Shown one piece after another: positions 55,155 to 64,000 of a stretch of 64,000 nucleotides of DNA; the first letter of the stretch is position 1; every line of letters begins with the position of its first letter. A model generated the notes under the pieces. It made no database searches. It was not told the DNA's origin and was given only the letters and a program-made list of their open reading frames with translations. The DNA is taken from NCBI RefSeq assembly GCF_009848495.1, contig NZ_WWEP01000013.1, positions 62,001 to 126,000 of the forward strand, in the 5' to 3' direction. The stretch is from Flavobacterium sp. MK4S-17 (lineage in GTDB: Bacteria; Bacteroidota; Bacteroidia; Flavobacteriales; Flavobacteriaceae). A program made the translations under genes and the position numbers.

Positions 55155-56018
55155 ATGAGACAATTAAAAATTACAAAGCAGGTAACCAACAGGGAAACTG
55201 CTTCACTGGACAAATACCTCCAGGAGATAGGAAAAGTAGATTTGATTACTGCGGATGAGGAGGTAGAGTTAGCACAACGTATAAAAGCCGGAGACCAAAG
55301 GGCACTTGAAAAACTTACAAAAGCCAATCTTCGTTTTGTGGTTTCTGTGGCAAAACAATACCAAAACCAGGGTTTAACATTACCTGACCTTATTAATGAA
55401 GGTAACCTTGGCCTTATTAAAGCAGCACAGCGTTTTGATGAAACGCGTGGTTTTAAATTTATATCTTATGCCGTATGGTGGATCCGCCAGTCTATATTAC
55501 AGGCTTTGGCAGAGCAATCGCGTATAGTGCGCCTTCCGCTTAATAAAATCGGCTCTATAAACAAGATAAATAAAATGTATGCTTTGCTTGAGCAAAGCAA
55601 TGAGCGTGCCCCTTCTGCGGAGGAAATAGCCAAAGAACTGGACATGACCGTTAATGATGTTAAGGAGAGCATGAAAAATTCAGGGCGCCACCTTTCTATG
55701 GATGCGCCGCTTGTGGAAGGTGAGGATTCTAACCTGTATGACGTATTACGTTCAGGCGAGTCCCCTAACCCTGACAGAGAGCTTATTCATGAATCGCTTC
55801 GCACTGAAATTGAAAGGGCACTGGAAACGCTTACGCCTCGTGAGGCCGATGTTGTGCGCCTTTATTTTGGTTTAGGAGACCAGCACCCAATGACGCTTGA
55901 GGAAATAGGCGAAACTTTTGACCTTACCCGCGAGCGTGTGCGCCAAATTAAAGAAAAGGCTATCAGGAGGTTAAAACATACTTCAAGAAGCAAGATTCTT
56001 AAAACATATCTTGGGTAA
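55155..56018 (+). CDS. rpoD: RNA polymerase primary sigma factor
   Basis: 287 residues. It lacks the long region 1.1 and the large non-conserved insert found in E. coli, the normal short form in Bacteroidota. Region 2 is seen in [20 protein letters not shown] and [22 protein letters not shown]; region 4 in [28 protein letters not shown]. It is expected to read the TTG-N19-TAnnTTTG promoters of this window. Monocistronic. Confidence 0.96.
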   Translation: MRQLKITKQVTNRETASLDKYLQEIGKVDLITADEEVELAQRIKAGDQRALEKLTKANLRFVVSVAKQYQNQGLTLPDLINEGNLGLIKAAQRFDETRGFKFISYAVWWIRQSILQALAEQSRIVRLPLNKIGSINKINKMYALLEQSNERAPSAEEIAKELDMTVNDVKESMKNSGRHLSMDAPLVEGEDSNLYDVLRSGESPNPDRELIHESLRTEIERALETLTPREADVVRLYFGLGDQHPMTLEEIGETFDLTRERVRQIKEKAIRRLKHTSRSKILKTYLG

Positions 56019-56156
56019 TACTGTAAGGCAAAAAAATCCCGTCAAAATTTTATTTTTTAGCTAAAATTTGTATTTTGGCGGAATAATTCTGATTCTTACC
56101 GATAAAATATAAAGGCACTAACAGTTAATAACTGTTCGTTTTTTGATTGATGATTG

Positions 56157-56184
56157 AACTCCGGCTGATTACCGGAGTTTTTCA
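56157..56184 (+). terminator. Hairpin in the rpoD-rpe gap
   Basis: AACTCCGG / CCGGAGTT followed by TTTTC, a good terminator shape 140 bases after rpoD; the transcript may continue that far or begin in the gap. Confidence 0.7.
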
Positions 56185-56324
56185 TTTATATACCTTTCCA
56201 TTTTATCATTTAACTCAACTAATTAATATGGGAAATCTTACAATATAACGCATATTTTATGCCAAAATTATATTTAACAGAAAAAATCCTGTAAAACCCT
56301 GATTCCATACCTTCTTATTTTTGC

Positions 56325-56355
56325 TTGTAACATAGGTGGTATAAAGCTATCTTTG
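56325..56355 (+). promoter_or_regulatory. Promoter of rpe
   Basis: TTG at 56325-56327, 20-base spacer, TATCTTTG at 56348-56355. A second TATTTTTG lies at 56316-56323. Confidence 0.7.
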
Positions 56356-56375
56356 CACAAATAACACACAACTAC

Positions 56376-57038
56376 ATGAAAAATACACTTATAGCACCAT
56401 CGGTATTATCGGCAGATTTTGCCAACCTGCAACGCGACATTGAAATGATAAACAACAGTGAAGCCGATTGGTTTCATATTGATATTATGGATGGTGTTTT
56501 TGTACCTAATATTTCCTTTGGCATGCCTGTGCTTGAAGCCATTGCACGCCACGCAAAAAAAACACTTGATGTGCACCTGATGATTGTTGAGCCGGACAGG
56601 TATATTAAAACATTTGCTGATTTGGGAGCCGGTAACCTAAGTGTACATTTTGAAGCCTGCACACACCTGCACCGTACCCTACAGGCTATTAAGGCAGAAG
56701 GCATGAAAGCAGGGGTAGCTATCAACCCGCATACAAATGTAAGTTTGCTGGAAGATGTAATAAACGATATTGACCTGGTATGCATGATGAGCGTTAACCC
56801 CGGCTTTGGCGGTCAGTCCTTTATTAAAAACACCTACGCTAAGATTAAAAAATTAAAAGAAATTATAAACAGGAATAATGCCCATACCCTCATTGAGATT
56901 GACGGCGGTGTAAGTGATAAAAACGCAAAGCAACTGGTAGAAGCAGGAGCAGATGTACTTGTAGCCGGTAATTTTGTATTCCGTTCCGCCAATCCTGCTG
57001 AAACCATTTCCGGGCTTAAAAAACTTACCTCGTTTTAA
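56376..57038 (+). CDS. rpe: Ribulose-phosphate 3-epimerase
   Basis: 220 residues, a TIM barrel. It starts APSVLSADFANLQRDIE; DWFHIDIMDGVFVPNISFG and DVHLMIVEPDRY hold metal and substrate ligands (His, Asp, His), with MSVNPGFGGQSF and LIEIDGGVSDKNAKQLVEAGADVLVAG near the end. It interconverts ribulose- and xylulose-5-phosphate in the pentose phosphate pathway. It ends 4 bases before the convergent tolC-like gene. Confidence 0.96.
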   Translation: MKNTLIAPSVLSADFANLQRDIEMINNSEADWFHIDIMDGVFVPNISFGMPVLEAIARHAKKTLDVHLMIVEPDRYIKTFADLGAGNLSVHFEACTHLHRTLQAIKAEGMKAGVAINPHTNVSLLEDVINDIDLVCMMSVNPGFGGQSFIKNTYAKIKKLKEIINRNNAHTLIEIDGGVSDKNAKQLVEAGADVLVAGNFVFRSANPAETISGLKKLTSF

Positions 57039-57042
57039 GGTG

Positions 57043-58341
57043 TTATAGATGCAGGTTCCCTGCCAATTCCTTAAGCCTTACCTCAGATATTTTTGCCTGG
57101 AACTGGGCTGAACTGTTGCGTGCCATTGCATTTACATAATTTAGCTGCGCTGTTCTAACCTCCAGTGTGGTAATGGTACCTATACGGTATTTTTCCATGG
57201 TTATATCAAGGTTTTGCTTGGCTATATCTTCATTTTTGTCTTCCAGCTTTACCAGTTCCAGGTTGGTTAAGTAGGTTTGATAGGCTGCCATTAGCTGCGA
57301 ATTAATAGCCTGCGTTTGCTGGCTGATAAGCAATTGTGAATTATCTATCTGCAGCCTGGCCACCTTTTCATTGCGGTTTTGCAGGAAACCATTAAATATA
57401 TTGATTGATGCACCTATACCATAACTGAATCCCCTGCCTGAATTTTCACGTGCAAAGCCGAGGCTGTTTTCAGATTCTGTAACTACATAACCTGTATTTA
57501 TACTTAACTGCGGATAACGTGCTGCCTTCACCTGCTTGAGGTTAAGTTCTGCAATACGTTTATTGATTAGTGCAATTTTTATCTGCGGGTTTTGCTGCTC
57601 CGCCAGCGTTATCAGGTCGCCAAGCTTTAACTCCTTATCAATTGCTACAGAGTCTGCCACAACAAAGTCAGTAGATAGGTCTCTCGCCATTAATTCATTC
57701 AGGTAGGTCTTAGTATTTTGGTACAGTTCTTTTTGCCGCAGCAGATTGGTTTGGTCGGTATTTAAATCAACCTGCGAATTTAATACCTCAAGCTTAGCTG
57801 CCTTACCAATTGTAAACCTGTTTTGGGCAGTAGTAACCCGTTGACGGGATATTACTATAGCAGTATCAAGTGCTTTTAACACCTGTTGCTGCTGCACAAG
57901 GTCATAATAGGTTTCCATTACATCGCCCACACGGGTTAAAACTGTGAGTTTTAATTCTGTTTCCCCCAGTTTTTCAAGCTCTTTAAGCTGGTCATAACGG
58001 GCAAACATCCTGAAACCGTCAAAAATAGTCCATCCCAGGTTTATACCATAATTCATGCTGTTATTACGGGCATTGTCCAGTTCCTGTAGCGTGCCGTCAC
58101 TACGCACCTGCCTGGAGTTTTGTATGGTGTTATTCTGGTTAAATGTACCTGCAACATTGGGTAGTATCCCTGCGTTGGCAAGGCTTACATTTTGCTCGTC
58201 TATCTTAAGGTCGTTAGCTGCAAGCTTTATATCATAATTATTTTCAAGTGCAGTGGCAACAGCCTCTTCTACCGTAAGCAGGCTTTGTGCATAGGAAAAA
58301 AAAGAAGAGAATAACACAACTATATATAACCCTTTTCTCAT
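57043..58341 (-). CDS. TolC family outer-membrane efflux protein
   Basis: 432 residues from ATG 58341 (MRKGLYIVVLFSSFFSYAQ, a signal peptide); earlier in-frame ATGs (58464, 58359) lie inside or overlap the RND gene. The outer-membrane efflux repeat is present in two halves (LTVEEAVATALENNYDIKLA... ITLAEQQNPQIKIA), with long coiled-coil helices. It forms the outer-membrane channel of the efflux pump whose other genes (RND and adaptor) lie directly upstream, so the operon is adaptor-pump-channel. Confidence 0.93.
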   Translation of the reverse strand: MRKGLYIVVLFSSFFSYAQSLLTVEEAVATALENNYDIKLAANDLKIDEQNVSLANAGILPNVAGTFNQNNTIQNSRQVRSDGTLQELDNARNNSMNYGINLGWTIFDGFRMFARYDQLKELEKLGETELKLTVLTRVGDVMETYYDLVQQQQVLKALDTAIVISRQRVTTAQNRFTIGKAAKLEVLNSQVDLNTDQTNLLRQKELYQNTKTYLNELMARDLSTDFVVADSVAIDKELKLGDLITLAEQQNPQIKIALINKRIAELNLKQVKAARYPQLSINTGYVVTESENSLGFARENSGRGFSYGIGASINIFNGFLQNRNEKVARLQIDNSQLLISQQTQAINSQLMAAYQTYLTNLELVKLEDKNEDIAKQNLDITMEKYRIGTITTLEVRTAQLNYVNAMARNSSAQFQAKISEVRLKELAGNLHL

Positions 58342-58351
58342 AAATGAATAG

Positions 58352-61300
58352 CTACTCATTGGCAATTTTATCAAATTCCGGGCGGTGCTTTTTAGGCCTT
58401 GACCACATATAATATATTCCCGGTATAACAAATAATGTAAGCACCAGCGAAAATACCGTACCACCTACTATAACAACCCCCATGCCTATACGGCTGGTGG
58501 ATGCTGCACCCAGCGATAAGGCAATGGGCAAAGCGCCCAGTGCTATGGCAAGGCTTGTCATTAATATAGGGCGCAGCCTTGATTCGGCAGCCTGTACTAT
58601 GGCTTCATATTTAGACAAACCTTCTTCCCGCAACTGATTGGCAAACTCTACTATTAGTATACCATTTTTTGTTACCAGCCCTATAAGCATAATAGTACCT
58701 ATCTGGCTAAAAATATTCCATGACTGCCCAAACAGCCATAGGGAGAATAATGCGCCTGCAACAGCCATAGGCACAGTAAGTATAATAATAAAAGGATCAA
58801 TAAAACTTTCAAACTGTCCTGCAAGTATAAGGTAAATAAGCAATAAAGCGAGGCCGAAGGCAAACATTGTATTGGAGCTGCTTTCAACAAAATCGCGCGA
58901 CTCTCCACCCAGGTCAGTAGTAAAACTGTCGTCCAGCACTTTCTCACGGATACGCTCCATGGCTTCGATGCCATCACCCAGGCTTTGCCCCGGCGCAAGA
59001 CCAGCCGAAACGGTAGCCGACATGAACCTGTTATTGTGGAAAAGTTGCGGCGGGCTGCTTTGCTCCTCTATAGTAACAAGGTTGTCAAGCTGTATAAGTT
59101 CGCCGGTATTGCTTTTTACAAATATAGAGGTAAGGTCGATAGGTGCATCCCTGTCCTGCTCATCAAACTGGCCTATTACCTGGTATTGCTTACCATTCAT
59201 CATAAAATAGCCAAAACGCTGCCCGCTTAATGAAAGCTGTAGTGTTTGCGCAACTTCCATTAACGAAACCCCAAGGCTTTGTGCCTTTTCCCTGTCTATA
59301 GTTACATTAATTTCCGGCTTATTGAATTTCAGGTTCACATCGGCCATAGAAAAAACAGGTTCATTATTAACCTCCTCCATAAACTGCGGTATCTTTTCAC
59401 GCAATTCTTCAAAATTAGGTGCCTGTATAATATACTGTATTGGGAAACCACCCCTGCGGTTTACTGCTATGGTAGGCTGCTGCGATATGGAAACCCTGGC
59501 TTCGGGATATTGCTTGGTCCACATACTTAGTTTATCGGCAATTTCCTTTTGCGATCGCTCCCTTTCATCAGGCTCTGTAAGTGCTATCCTTACCCTGCCA
59601 CTGTTAACAGAGGCTGAGCCAAAACGTGGAGAAGTTATTACAAGGCTTACTTTCTTTTCAGGAATTGAATCGTTAATCAGCCTTTCCATTTCCTGCATAA
59701 ACCTGTCCATATAACCATATGATGCGCCTTCGGGGCCCGTTATATTCATTCCGATAAAACTCCTGTCATCATACGGTGCAGTTTCTTTTGGCAGAACCGT
59801 ATAAAACAAGGCTATAAGGCCGATACAGATTATAAGTATTGGGAAACTAAGCCACTTTTTTTTCATGAAATTTTTAAGAGCCCCCGCATAACCTGAATTC
59901 ATTTTTTCAAAATATCGTTCGGTAACTTCATAAAACCTTGACTTTTTATGAACACCGCCTTTTATAAGGTAGGCATTAAGCATGGGGGTTAAGGTTAACG
60001 ACACAAAAGCGGACACGAGTACCGCCGCCCCTATTACCACACCAAATTCACGAAAAAGCCTTCCCACAAAGCCCTCAAGGAAAATTACCGGCAGGAATAC
60101 CGCTGCAAGTGTTATGGATATTGATATTACCGCAAAAAATATCTCGTTTGACCCTTTTATGGCAGCTTCTATAGGCGACATGCCTTCTTCCACTTTCTTG
60201 AAAATATTTTCTGTTACCACTATACCATCGTCCACCACGAGCCCGGTAGCAAGTACAATGGCAAGAAGCGTGAGCACATTTATTGAAAAACCGCAAATGT
60301 ACATTATAAAAAATGTGGCAATAAGCGAAACAGGAATATCCAGCAAAGGCCGCAATGCTATAGCCCAATCACGGAAAAAAACATAAATAATAAGCGTTAC
60401 CAGGATTATGGCAATAAGCAGGGTTTCTGCCACTTCCAGTACCGAACGTTTTATAAAAACTGTATTGTCAATAGCTATGTTCAGCTTCAGGTCTTCGGGC
60501 AAATCATTTTTCATCTGTTCAAACTGCTCATAAAAGCTGTCTGCTATTTCAATATAATTAGTACCCGGCTGTGGTATAATGGCAAGCCCTACCAATATTT
60601 GCCCATCGTTGGTCATTTTGGTTTCAAGGTTTTCCGCCTCTAGTGATGCATTGCCAATATCGCTGAATTTTACCAGGCGTTCCCCTTCCGTTTTCACAAT
60701 CATGTTGTTAAACTGCTCCTCGGTAGAAAGGTTGCCCAATGTTTTTACGGTAAGCTCGGTATTGGCTCCTGTAAGCTTGCCGGAAGGCAGTTCCACATTC
60801 TGGTTGTTAAGGGCAGCCCTTACTTCTGCTGCCGTAAGCCCGTATGCTGCCAGTTTAACAGGATCCATCCAAAGCCTCATGGCATACCGTTTTTCTCCCC
60901 ACACCTGCACGGTACTTACACCGGGAATGGTTTGCAGCCTTTCCGCAATTACATTTTCTGCGTAATCTCCCAGTTCAAGCGGAGTCCTCTGCGCACTCTG
61001 CACCGTCATTACAATAATCGGTTCCGAATCGGCATCCGCTTTGGAAACCACAGGCGGGGCATCAATATCCTCCGGCAGGTTCCTTATGGCCTGCGATACT
61101 TTATCCCGCACATCATTTGCTGCTTCTTCCAGGTCTTTTTCCAGCTCAAACTCAATATTTATACTACTGGAACCCTGGTTACTGGATGATGTGATATTGC
61201 GGATACCATCTATAGTATTGATGGATTTTTCCAAAGGTTCAGTTATCTGCGATTCAATTATATCGGCATTGGCACCTGTATAATTGGTACGCACAGATAT

Positions 61301-61432
61301 TTGGGCAGGGTCTATGGAAGGGAATTCCCTTACTCCTAAAAAGGTATAGCCTATAATACCAAAAAGGATTATAGCCACATTCATAACAATGGTGAGTACA
61401 GGCCGTTTTATGCTTAATGTAGATAAACTCAT
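58352..61432 (-). CDS. RND efflux pump permease (AcrB-like)
   Basis: 1026 residues, twelve membrane helices in two halves with large periplasmic loops. The proton relay Asp pair is seen in VLATGLVVDDGIVVTENIFK (TM4), and the typical RPVLTIVMNVAIILFG start and the TMLIGLVTKNGILIVEFANQ (TM10-11) blocks are present. It probably exports hydrophobic compounds such as drugs, detergents or bile salts. The start overlaps the stop of the adaptor gene (TAATG), 10 bases after its own end begins tolC. Confidence 0.95.
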   Translation of the reverse strand: MSLSTLSIKRPVLTIVMNVAIILFGIIGYTFLGVREFPSIDPAQISVRTNYTGANADIIESQITEPLEKSINTIDGIRNITSSSNQGSSSINIEFELEKDLEEAANDVRDKVSQAIRNLPEDIDAPPVVSKADADSEPIIVMTVQSAQRTPLELGDYAENVIAERLQTIPGVSTVQVWGEKRYAMRLWMDPVKLAAYGLTAAEVRAALNNQNVELPSGKLTGANTELTVKTLGNLSTEEQFNNMIVKTEGERLVKFSDIGNASLEAENLETKMTNDGQILVGLAIIPQPGTNYIEIADSFYEQFEQMKNDLPEDLKLNIAIDNTVFIKRSVLEVAETLLIAIILVTLIIYVFFRDWAIALRPLLDIPVSLIATFFIMYICGFSINVLTLLAIVLATGLVVDDGIVVTENIFKKVEEGMSPIEAAIKGSNEIFFAVISISITLAAVFLPVIFLEGFVGRLFREFGVVIGAAVLVSAFVSLTLTPMLNAYLIKGGVHKKSRFYEVTERYFEKMNSGYAGALKNFMKKKWLSFPILIICIGLIALFYTVLPKETAPYDDRSFIGMNITGPEGASYGYMDRFMQEMERLINDSIPEKKVSLVITSPRFGSASVNSGRVRIALTEPDERERSQKEIADKLSMWTKQYPEARVSISQQPTIAVNRRGGFPIQYIIQAPNFEELREKIPQFMEEVNNEPVFSMADVNLKFNKPEINVTIDREKAQSLGVSLMEVAQTLQLSLSGQRFGYFMMNGKQYQVIGQFDEQDRDAPIDLTSIFVKSNTGELIQLDNLVTIEEQSSPPQLFHNNRFMSATVSAGLAPGQSLGDGIEAMERIREKVLDDSFTTDLGGESRDFVESSSNTMFAFGLALLLIYLILAGQFESFIDPFIIILTVPMAVAGALFSLWLFGQSWNIFSQIGTIMLIGLVTKNGILIVEFANQLREEGLSKYEAIVQAAESRLRPILMTSLAIALGALPIALSLGAASTSRIGMGVVIVGGTVFSLVLTLFVIPGIYYMWSRPKKHRPEFDKIANE

Positions 61433-62499
61433 TACTGCACCTCCTGTTTTATTAACGATACTTTTACAGGCATTTCATTTTTAAGGCTTAACATTCCTGT
61501 AGTTAAAACAGTATCACCGGGCTTTAGCCCCTCCTCTATCAAAATTTCCTTTTCGGTGCGTGTGCCTGTTTTTACCATTACCTCCCTTGCTTTACCGTTG
61601 CTAAATATAAAAACCTTTTTACCGCCCTGCACCGGTACAATAGCCTGCGTGGGCACAAGTAGTGCGTTTTCGGTTTTTTCCAGCGGAAGTGTTACATTGG
61701 CAAATGTGCCCGGTAAAAGCCTGCCTTTATCGTTTTGCGCAATGGCCCTAACCCTTAGTGTGCGTGTAAATTCTTCAACGGCAGGTTCTATAGCATATAC
61801 TTTTGCAGTAAATTTTTCCGTAGTGCCGGCTACAGTAAAAGTTATCGTAGAATTTTGCCTGACCTGTGCTGCATATTTTTCGGGAACGGAAAATGTTATT
61901 TTAACCTGGCTGCTGTTTACCAGCTTTGCAATAAGCGTTTCAGGCGTAACATAAGTACCGGGCGAAATATTACGCAATCCTATTGTACCCGAAAAAGGTG
62001 CCCTTATAGAAGTTTTGGCTATTTGGGCCTTAATGAGTTGCGTTTGCGCCTGTGCAGTTTTAAAATCGGCACTGGCGATGTCATACTCCTCCTGGCTTAT
62101 GGCTTCCTTATCGAGCAAAAGCCTTGCACGTCTTTCATTTTCAGAAGCCAGTTTCTGCCTTGTGGCTGCCTCGCCCGATTGTGCCCTTAACTCAATATCA
62201 TTTATTTTAACAAGCACCTGACCTTTGCTTACATGGGCACCTTCGTTAAAATAAATCTTTTCGGCTATGCCCAAAACTTCACTTCGGATATCTACCTCTT
62301 CATTGGCATCAATAGAACCGGAAAGTGACAGGTTATTCGCAAATTCACGGGGCTGTACAATAACACCGCTAACTGCCATAACCGCTTTTTTTTCGCCGCC
62401 CGCCTGTTGCTTTTGTGCTTTATTTTCTGATATCCTGTAAAAAATTAATGCTGCAAGCCCTGCTATAATCAGGGTGTATATTATATATTTAACCTTCAT
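61432..62499 (-). CDS. RND pump periplasmic adaptor (membrane fusion protein)
   Basis: 355 residues from ATG 62499 (a GTG-free upstream ATG at 62529 overlaps the promoter). One N-terminal membrane helix (about 5-22), a lipoyl/beta-barrel with SLSGSIDANEEVDIRSEVLG and SIRAPFSGTIGLRNISPGTYV, and a coiled hairpin (about 105-160). It links RND pump and TolC. First gene of the leftward three-gene efflux operon, coupled to the pump (overlap TAATG). Confidence 0.94.
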   Translation of the reverse strand: MKVKYIIYTLIIAGLAALIFYRISENKAQKQQAGGEKKAVMAVSGVIVQPREFANNLSLSGSIDANEEVDIRSEVLGIAEKIYFNEGAHVSKGQVLVKINDIELRAQSGEAATRQKLASENERRARLLLDKEAISQEEYDIASADFKTAQAQTQLIKAQIAKTSIRAPFSGTIGLRNISPGTYVTPETLIAKLVNSSQVKITFSVPEKYAAQVRQNSTITFTVAGTTEKFTAKVYAIEPAVEEFTRTLRVRAIAQNDKGRLLPGTFANVTLPLEKTENALLVPTQAIVPVQGGKKVFIFSNGKAREVMVKTGTRTEKEILIEEGLKPGDTVLTTGMLSLKNEMPVKVSLIKQEVQ

Positions 62500-62526
62500 T
62501 TTATATAGTAAAGTAGTATGCAAACA

Positions 62527-62534
62527 CAAAACTA
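62527..62534 (-). promoter_or_regulatory. -7 element of the efflux operon
   Basis: Minus-strand TAGTTTTG fits TAnnTTTG, 28 bases before the adaptor ATG. No TTG at the usual distance was found, so the operon may need an activator. Confidence 0.45.
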
Positions 62535-62660
62535 ACTGTTTATATTATTATTGCAGTTACTTTAACATAATAAAATGAGATGTTTACTTATAAGCAGATG
62601 AGGTGTATTAGTTTCTCGGCTGCCACCAGGATAAGGTTAATCATAATACAATGGCTTTAC

Positions 62661-62831
62661 TTAATTGGTATCTTTTTTTGTTGAGGCAATTATGGCTAAT
62701 GGTACAAGAGCTCCTATTATAAGCCAGCGGTAGATTTCGATGTCAAAAAAATACTGAACGGCAATCCCTATAATAGTGCAAACAATTAGTGATAAAATAG
62801 CTGCATAAATGTGTTTGCGTGTAAGTTTCAT
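62661..62831 (-). CDS. Small two-helix membrane protein
   Basis: 56 residues, ATG at 62831, TAA at 62661. It reads MKLTRKHIYAAILSLIVCTI then IGIAVQYFFDIEIYRWLIIG then ALVPLAIIASTKKDTN: two membrane helices joined by a short polar turn. No family recognised. It lies between an AraC regulator gene and the RND efflux operon on the same strand and could be an accessory of either. Confidence 0.6.
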   Translation of the reverse strand: MKLTRKHIYAAILSLIVCTIIGIAVQYFFDIEIYRWLIIGALVPLAIIASTKKDTN

Positions 62832-62911
62832 AATTAGTAGGTTTAAAGTTTTACACTACAAATATCATAAAGACCGAAAACAAAAAATTGTAAAATTGGG
62901 ACAGGTAGTAT

Positions 62912-63754
62912 TTAGTCCTCGAAATTCCAGTATAACTGCTGGTTGCCCAGCCGGGTAAGTTTGGAAAGCAGCATTTTAGGCGAATGTTCAGTTACGGTTT
63001 TAAAATGCTTTATAAAATGTGCCTGGTCATAATACAGGTTGAACAAAGCCACATCGGTAAGTGAAAAGTTTTCTTCAGTCTGGGCATAATTCAGCGCATT
63101 GCGAAACATAACCATTTTTTTATACTCCTCTACCGTGCAGCACAAATGCTTTTTAAAAAGCCTCAGTAATGTTTTCCTGCTTACTTCCAGCACATCGGAA
63201 AGCTCTTCAACCTTTATTGAGCCATTGGAATTTAAAATTTCCTGTACCGCCTTTTTTACTACCGGCTCATTAAAGCCAATATAATGCTGCTCAAAATAGT
63301 TATCCAGTAAATCAGCTTTGCGTTTTACATCGCCTTCTTTTAAAACAGCATCTGCAACCTCATCCAGGCCCTTAAATTTATTTAATTCATCAAATGCAGG
63401 TTTAAATATGTCGCCCAAAGGTTCATTAATAAAATGATTAATCCCCAAGGGATTAAAAACCACCCCTATTTTAAAAAAAGGCCCGGTAAGGTTAACCGTA
63501 TAGTTTTTATCTGTGTTTACAGAATAAAGGCAGTAAAAATCATTTCCTGTGGAAGGTGTTATCTCCGAGCCATTGGGTGTAAAGGTAACTTTTGAGCCTT
63601 TATACAACGTTAATGCATGTTTATAGTTAGGATAAAAAAAGAACTTTTTTTGAAACTCAGGACTGCCTGACGAATGAAAATAATAATAGGAAATATATTT
63701 TCCTACTATATCACTTGCCGGCTGTGCAGTTAAAAATATTCCTTTTGAGTCCAT
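62912..63754 (-). CDS. AraC family transcriptional regulator
   Basis: 280 residues. N-terminal cupin-like ligand domain (about 1-160), then the AraC double helix-turn-helix at about 175-275: GSIKVEELSDVLEVSRKTLLRLFKKH and FSLTDVALFNLYYDQAHFIKHFKTVTEHSPKML. It is upstream of the small membrane protein and the efflux operon on the same strand, so it is a natural candidate to control the pump, and it is divergent from the receptor gene at the right edge, which it could also control. Confidence 0.9.
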   Translation of the reverse strand: MDSKGIFLTAQPASDIVGKYISYYYFHSSGSPEFQKKFFFYPNYKHALTLYKGSKVTFTPNGSEITPSTGNDFYCLYSVNTDKNYTVNLTGPFFKIGVVFNPLGINHFINEPLGDIFKPAFDELNKFKGLDEVADAVLKEGDVKRKADLLDNYFEQHYIGFNEPVVKKAVQEILNSNGSIKVEELSDVLEVSRKTLLRLFKKHLCCTVEEYKKMVMFRNALNYAQTEENFSLTDVALFNLYYDQAHFIKHFKTVTEHSPKMLLSKLTRLGNQQLYWNFED

Positions 63755-63845
63755 ACTTAATAGCTTAGAGTAAAAATAATAAACATTTCAGAAAACCGTA
63801 AAGCTTTTATAATTAAATGAAATAAAAAATATTTTTTAGGTCAAT

Positions 63846-63862
63846 CTAAATTTATAATTTAG
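63846..63862. promoter_or_regulatory. Perfect inverted repeat between the AraC and receptor genes
   Basis: CTAAATT-TAT-AATTTAG, 7-base arms with a three-base centre, 21 bases before the receptor ATG. The left 16 bases (TCTAAATTTATAATTTA) also occur before groES (near 44857). It may be an operator. Confidence 0.4.
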
Positions 63863-63883
63863 CAGTTCTAAATAAAATTTGAA

Positions 63884-64000
63884 ATGAGGTTAATATTATT
63901 TTTACTGTTCATTAGTTTAACTGCTTATTCACAAACAACAATTAAAGGTACTGTTACAGGCAGTAATGAACCTATACCCGGTGTAAGTATTACAATTTCA
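63884..64000 (+). CDS. Outer-membrane receptor, 5' part only (cut by the window edge)
   Basis: Thirty-nine codons are visible. A signal peptide (MRLILFLLFISLTAYSQ) is followed by TTIKGTVTGSNEPIPGVSIT, the carboxypeptidase-regulatory-like start of TonB-dependent receptors in Bacteroidota (often SusC-like). The rest is beyond the window. A perfect inverted repeat precedes it and an AraC regulator gene is divergent. Confidence 0.75.
   Translation, partial: MRLILFLLFISLTAYSQTTIKGTVTGSNEPIPGVSITIS

Larger units (their letters stand above)
56019..56375. other. 357-base gap with several structures, no gene
   Basis: It holds two overlapping inverted repeats that cannot form together (AAATTTTA at 56045-56052 pairing with 56062-56069, or CCGTCAAAAT pairing with ATTTTGGCGG just beyond), the palindrome ACAGTTAATAACTGT (about 56120-56134), the hairpin at 56157-56184 and the rpe promoter. 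No open frame is supported (a 32-codon frame at 56150 runs through the hairpin). A small RNA is possible but not shown. Confidence 0.5.

Noticed and set aside
56150..56248. 32-codon frame in the rpoD-rpe gap
   Set aside because: It runs through a terminator-like hairpin, has no ribosome-binding site and no recognisable product.

Overview
The window looks like a chromosomal segment from a member of the Flavobacteriaceae (phylum Bacteroidota), close to Flavobacterium. The evidence is the complete gliding/type IX secretion operon gldK-gldL-gldM-gldN, the exosortase-F pair, a short (287-residue) primary sigma factor, promoters of the Bacteroidota form TTG-N19..22-TAnnTTTG, many Cys-terminated lipoprotein signals and carboxypeptidase-regulatory-like/TonB-type outer-membrane receptors. 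DNA is AT-rich throughout. Nearly all of it is ordinary chromosome with short intergenic gaps; I see no prophage, insertion sequence, CRISPR array or rRNA operon.

Layout. 0.1-3 kb: a NarL/FixJ response regulator with a small DegS-like histidine kinase, then two tightly coupled unknown genes, all on the minus strand. 3.1-7.1 kb: initiator tRNA-Met, a membrane-anchored MtfA-like peptidase, a lipoprotein, and the ribosome-assembly GTPases era and der. 7.3-10.1 kb: a large outer-membrane beta-barrel protein. 10.2-13.3 kb: a minus-strand operon M23 peptidase - MerR regulator - LemA - two TPM-domain proteins. 13.4-17.6 kb: alaS, a GSCFA protein and a lipoprotein. 17.8-22.6 kb: aromatic amino acid hydroxylase, a DUF4136 lipoprotein, urocanate hydratase hutU and a tiny Cys-rich DUF5522 protein. 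22.6-29.9 kb: small metalloprotease-like protein, GNAT protein, lipid kinase, App1-type phosphatase, ABC-F ATPase, DUF983 protein and a FAD oxidoreductase. 30-34.6 kb: gldKLMN. 34.8-38.4 kb: a degenerate arginase-family protein and topA. 39.4-46.8 kb: miaB, an Mrr-type endonuclease, a sigma-54 activator, lptE, a TPR protein, secG, groES and groEL. 47-49.7 kb: pnp and rpsO. 49.8-54.8 kb: free-methionine-sulfoxide reductase, the exosortase-F pair, a metal-related trio (HYC_CC_PP protein, TonB receptor, HMA protein) and a Bor-like lipoprotein broken by a stop codon at its lipobox. 55-58 kb: rpoD and rpe. 57-63.8 kb: an RND efflux operon (MFP, RND pump, TolC), a small membrane protein, an AraC regulator, and the first part of another outer-membrane receptor running off the right edge.

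The most interesting signals are: (1) the arginase-fold protein beside gldK, which lacks most canonical metal ligands; (2) the Bor-like gene whose only visible defect is a TAA immediately before the lipobox cysteine; (3) an AT-rich Mrr endonuclease slotted between miaB and a sigma-54 activator, with a sigma-54-like site before groESL downstream; (4) the exosortase-F pair abutting a HYC_CC_PP/TonB/HMA metal module; (5) the LemA/TPM/TPM/MerR/M23 operon. I did not find an unmistakable new defence or mobile system. All family names come from recognising motifs by eye; no database search was run.
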